Shown here piece by piece: positions 63,190-64,000 of a DNA stretch of 64,000 nt. Location of the stretch: positions 62,001-126,000 of the forward strand of contig PAAX01000002.1 in NCBI GenBank assembly GCA_002698995.1, written 5' to 3'. The first letter of the stretch is position 1, and the number at the start of each line of letters is the position of its first letter. A program made the translations under genes and the position numbers. The notes beneath the pieces are model-generated. The model was not told the origin of the DNA, made no database searches, and saw only the letters and a program-made list of their open reading frames with translations. The DNA is from Ignavibacteriota bacterium (lineage in GTDB: Bacteria > Bacteroidota > Ignavibacteria > Ignavibacteriales > Melioribacteraceae).

Positions 63190-64000
63190 TCAGTAACTAA
63201 ATGAAACAGTAAAACGATGCAGGTTATCAAACACGCCAAAATCTGTATAAGCATAATCAAATCCAAAATTTACTCCCATTAAACTTTGCTTGATACCGAT
63301 TCCCGCATTAATTCCCTGTTCATCGGTTGGAGTAATATAACCTGCTCTAAAAGATACTGAATTAAAAAGTGTATATTCCAAACCAATATTTATCTGCTCA
63401 TCATAATCTCTTGGATGAGACGCATCAACAGCAACCAATATTGAATGAGTTTCTTTATCAAATTCTAAAAGGTCACTCATATTCATTGAAAAGCCTATTT
63501 TAAATGTTAGCGGAAGCTGGAAACTTTCTTCAATATATTTAATTTCTTCAGAAAAGTTTCTTATGCTCATACCAAAATTCAAGCTTCTAAATCCAGTACG
63601 ATATATAATACCGAAATCAAAAGCTAAAACATTAGTTTCAAAATTTTCGTAAGAATATCCACCTGAACCGTCAAGCGCAGTTACATGATCACCAAGAGAT
63701 TGGCGAACATATTTAATATTACCTCCGACAGAAAATTTATCGGATAGCGCCTTAGCATACCCAACTCCCATCGAAATTGCTGTTGGTGAAAATGTTCCTA
63801 AATCTTCATAACCGTCAGCCCCTTTTCTTACAGTTCTGTTAAGCTTTCCATAATCAACAGAAGTTAAAGAAAATCCTATGATGCCGTAGTCACCATCAAA
63901 AGGAGCAAAAGAAGCACTGCCGTACATGTAGTTAATGTCTGCTATCCATTCTGTTTGTCCCAATGTAATATCAACAAAATTGGTTTGTCTAGCCATTCCG
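63190..64000 (-). CDS. PorV/PorQ-family outer membrane beta-barrel protein, 5' truncated
   Basis: The frame remains open through the right edge (a Gly codon precedes the first Met), so the N-terminus is outside the window. The ~270 visible residues alternate in beta-barrel style (ISMGVGYAKALSDKFSVGGNIKY, SLNFGMSIRNF, VSFRAGYITPTDE, GVNFGFDYAYTD) and end in an aromatic-rich FTVSFSY. This pattern matches PorV/PorQ-type proteins of the T9SS outer-membrane machinery. It heads an operon with a lipoprotein and a T9SS cargo, so it may be a dedicated export or attachment factor. Confidence 0.8.
   Translation of the reverse strand, partial: GMARQTNFVDITLGQTEWIADINYMYGSASFAPFDGDYGIIGFSLTSVDYGKLNRTVRKGADGYEDLGTFSPTAISMGVGYAKALSDKFSVGGNIKYVRQSLGDHVTALDGSGGYSYENFETNVLAFDFGIIYRTGFRSLNFGMSIRNFSEEIKYIEESFQLPLTFKIGFSMNMSDLLEFDKETHSILVAVDASHPRDYDEQINIGLEYTLFNSVSFRAGYITPTDEQGINAGIGIKQSLMGVNFGFDYAYTDFGVFDNLHRFTVSFSY

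Overview
The window looks like a chromosomal segment of an Ignavibacteria-type bacterium (Bacteroidota/Chlorobi group). The DNA is AT-rich throughout. Five proteins carry or feed the type IX secretion system (T9SS): four end in the Asn-Pro-Phe-Asn-Pro type C-terminal sorting domain with a terminal Lys, and a PorV/PorQ-type barrel is cut by the right edge. At least two promoters have a Bacteroidota-like TTG-N20-TA..TTG arrangement, and many starts have a GAGG Shine-Dalgarno about 5-6 nt upstream. The taxonomic call is inference from these traits. I saw no tRNA, rRNA, CRISPR array, transposase or prophage.

Layout: 1-1.6 kb is the end of a GH9 glycosidase fused to a NodB-like domain. 1.7-4.0 kb is a TPR sensor kinase. 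4.0-10.3 kb is a TetR/TolC/adaptor/RND efflux operon with a clear operator, followed by a crotonase-fold gene. 11.2-13.3 kb is tetR-recQ. 13.4-16.9 kb is one very large enzyme, perhaps a PPi-type PEP carboxykinase. 17-21.6 kb holds trmO, alr, a cytoplasmic M23-like protein and a PAS kinase. 22-31.6 kb holds two T9SS cargo proteins, one a nine-haem cytochrome, around a propeller-kinase/LuxR pair. 31.2-34.7 kb holds a receiver protein and a CxxCH-bearing kinase with its NtrC-type regulator. 34.8-36.9 kb is a Dcp peptidase. 37-44.9 kb holds a second kinase/NtrC pair and two secreted cohesin proteins, one also with a dockerin. 45.3-52.7 kb holds rex, an aldo/keto reductase and a TetR-controlled TolC/HlyD/ABC-2 export cluster. 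52.8-59.2 kb is the SUF iron-sulfur cluster operon with an Rrf2 regulator and a bacilliredoxin. 59.4-64 kb is a glycosidase-like protein plus a PorV-like/lipoprotein/T9SS-propeller operon.

Two parts appear to be integrated systems. (A) A divergent locus at 28.5-34.7 kb: a membrane kinase with a periplasmic haem motif and an NtrC-family activator face an operon of a lone receiver and a surface-directed nonahaem cytochrome. The operon has a near-consensus sigma-54 promoter, with an inverted repeat about 170 bp upstream of the predicted start. This reads as a redox-sensing circuit for extracellular electron transfer. (B) At 37-45 kb a second kinase/NtrC pair lies next to two T9SS-exported cohesin proteins. 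The same GTTGCAA-N3-TTGCAAC palindrome sits upstream of the kinase operon and of the cohesin/dockerin operon, and there is a sigma-54-like promoter followed by an orphan intrinsic terminator, suggesting a small RNA.

A third notable feature is a 274-bp near-identical copy of a T9SS sorting-domain 3' end at 22.0 and 28.4 kb. It comes with a decayed copy of the neighbouring response-regulator tail, and a 131-bp inverted-repeat element sits where the terminator was.
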